From NCBI GenBank assembly GCA_016706275.1, contig JADJJY010000003.1, positions 310,001 to 374,000 of the forward strand: a DNA stretch of 64,000 bases. The letters run 5' to 3'. How positions within the stretch are numbered: the stretch's first letter is position 1; each line of letters begins with the position of its first letter. This DNA comes from Chloracidobacterium sp. Its GTDB lineage: Bacteria; Acidobacteriota; Blastocatellia; Pyrinomonadales; Pyrinomonadaceae. Below, in pieces: positions 63,857-64,000 of the stretch. A program made the translations under genes and the position numbers. The notes beneath the pieces are model-generated. The model saw nothing but the letters and a program-made list of their open reading frames with translations. It was not told the DNA's origin and did no database searches.

Positions 63857-64000
63857 TTAACTCATCCAATTGACGCCCGCTTCGGGATTCCATTTGGTGG
63901 TAGTTTTCTTTAATTTTGTCCAAAATTCGATCGAGCTTTTGCCTGTGATGTCGTTCGCACCAAACCGGGAATCATTCCAGCCGCCGAATGAAAATGGTTC
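63857..64000 (-). CDS. CoA-acylating aldehyde dehydrogenase, (methyl)malonate-semialdehyde type (C-terminal end)
   Basis: Only the last 47 codons are in the window, stop TAA at 63857-63859. Seen: EPFSFGGWNDSRFGANDITGKSSIEFW, then TKLKKTTTKWNPEAGVNWMS, which fits the C-terminus of ALDH6-type methylmalonate/malonate-semialdehyde dehydrogenases. Known: oxidises malonate semialdehyde from beta-alanine to acetyl-CoA. Ten bases separate the stop from the cytochrome start, so it heads the visible part of the operon. The call rests on a short tail plus pathway context. Confidence 0.72.
   Translation of the reverse strand, partial: EPFSFGGWNDSRFGANDITGKSSIEFWTKLKKTTTKWNPEAGVNWMS

Overview
The window is about 50% GC and gene-dense. 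It reads like a chromosome segment of a free-living, Gram-negative aerobic heterotroph. It carries TolC/RND efflux, a TonB-dependent receptor, a PilMNOPQ type IV pilus assembly operon, c-type cytochromes and Sec/Tat/lipoprotein signals. The mix of a Ser/Thr kinase fused to TolB-like and TPR modules, PF02276-type diheme cytochrome, FG-GAP/anchor proteins, M36 protease and a large glycosyltransferase locus suggests Acidobacteriota, perhaps Blastocatellia/Pyrinomonadales. This placement is an inference from gene style, not a database match.

Layout. 1-4830 (minus): tripartite efflux operon, adaptor then RND pump then TolC (cut by the window edge), with a 12-bp inverted repeat in its promoter region. 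5023-8353: rhodanese, a 2Fe-2S ferredoxin-like protein and the sensor-like kinase. 8385-27693: an extracellular glycan locus with three methyltransferase domains, four GT4 glycosyltransferases plus one GT-like protein, an asparagine-synthase-like amidotransferase, beta-helix protein, heparinase/alginate-lyase-like enzyme, deacetylase-like protein, a FkbM-methyltransferase/flippase fusion and an O-antigen ligase with an inserted PDZ-like domain. 27824-31597: giant secreted HEAT/propeller protein. 31700-36678: rpsU, surE, pcm, dedA, two spermidine-synthase-like genes around tRNA-Pro(CGG). 36822-45251: secreted papain-like candidate, Tat-type dienelactone hydrolase, TonB receptor, DUF4136, queD and a DinG-type helicase. 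45408-50502: an M36 metalloprotease broken by a T8 tract and an FG-GAP repeat protein. 50706-55679 (minus): pilMNOPQ. 56147-58450: divergent acyl-CoA dehydrogenase and APH-like kinase (ACAD10/11-type pair). 58447-64000 (minus): reductive pyrimidine catabolism (preT, preA, beta-ureidopropionase, CoA-acylating aldehyde dehydrogenase) with an embedded diheme cytochrome.

The most unusual signal is non-coding: a set of palindromic elements. One family (79-82 bp, two copies at 8354 and 33464) has conserved arms, variable loops and sits directly after stop codons. The other palindromes are built from locus-specific short tandem words (GAGTTCC, TGCAAAA, AAAGTG, TGGTCC). One lies in frame inside the RND pump and one sits between two perfect terminators. 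Other points of interest are the FkbM-flippase fusion, the PDZ-bearing ligase, a possible S21 leader switch, and SpeE-like proteins lacking the aminopropyltransferase signature.
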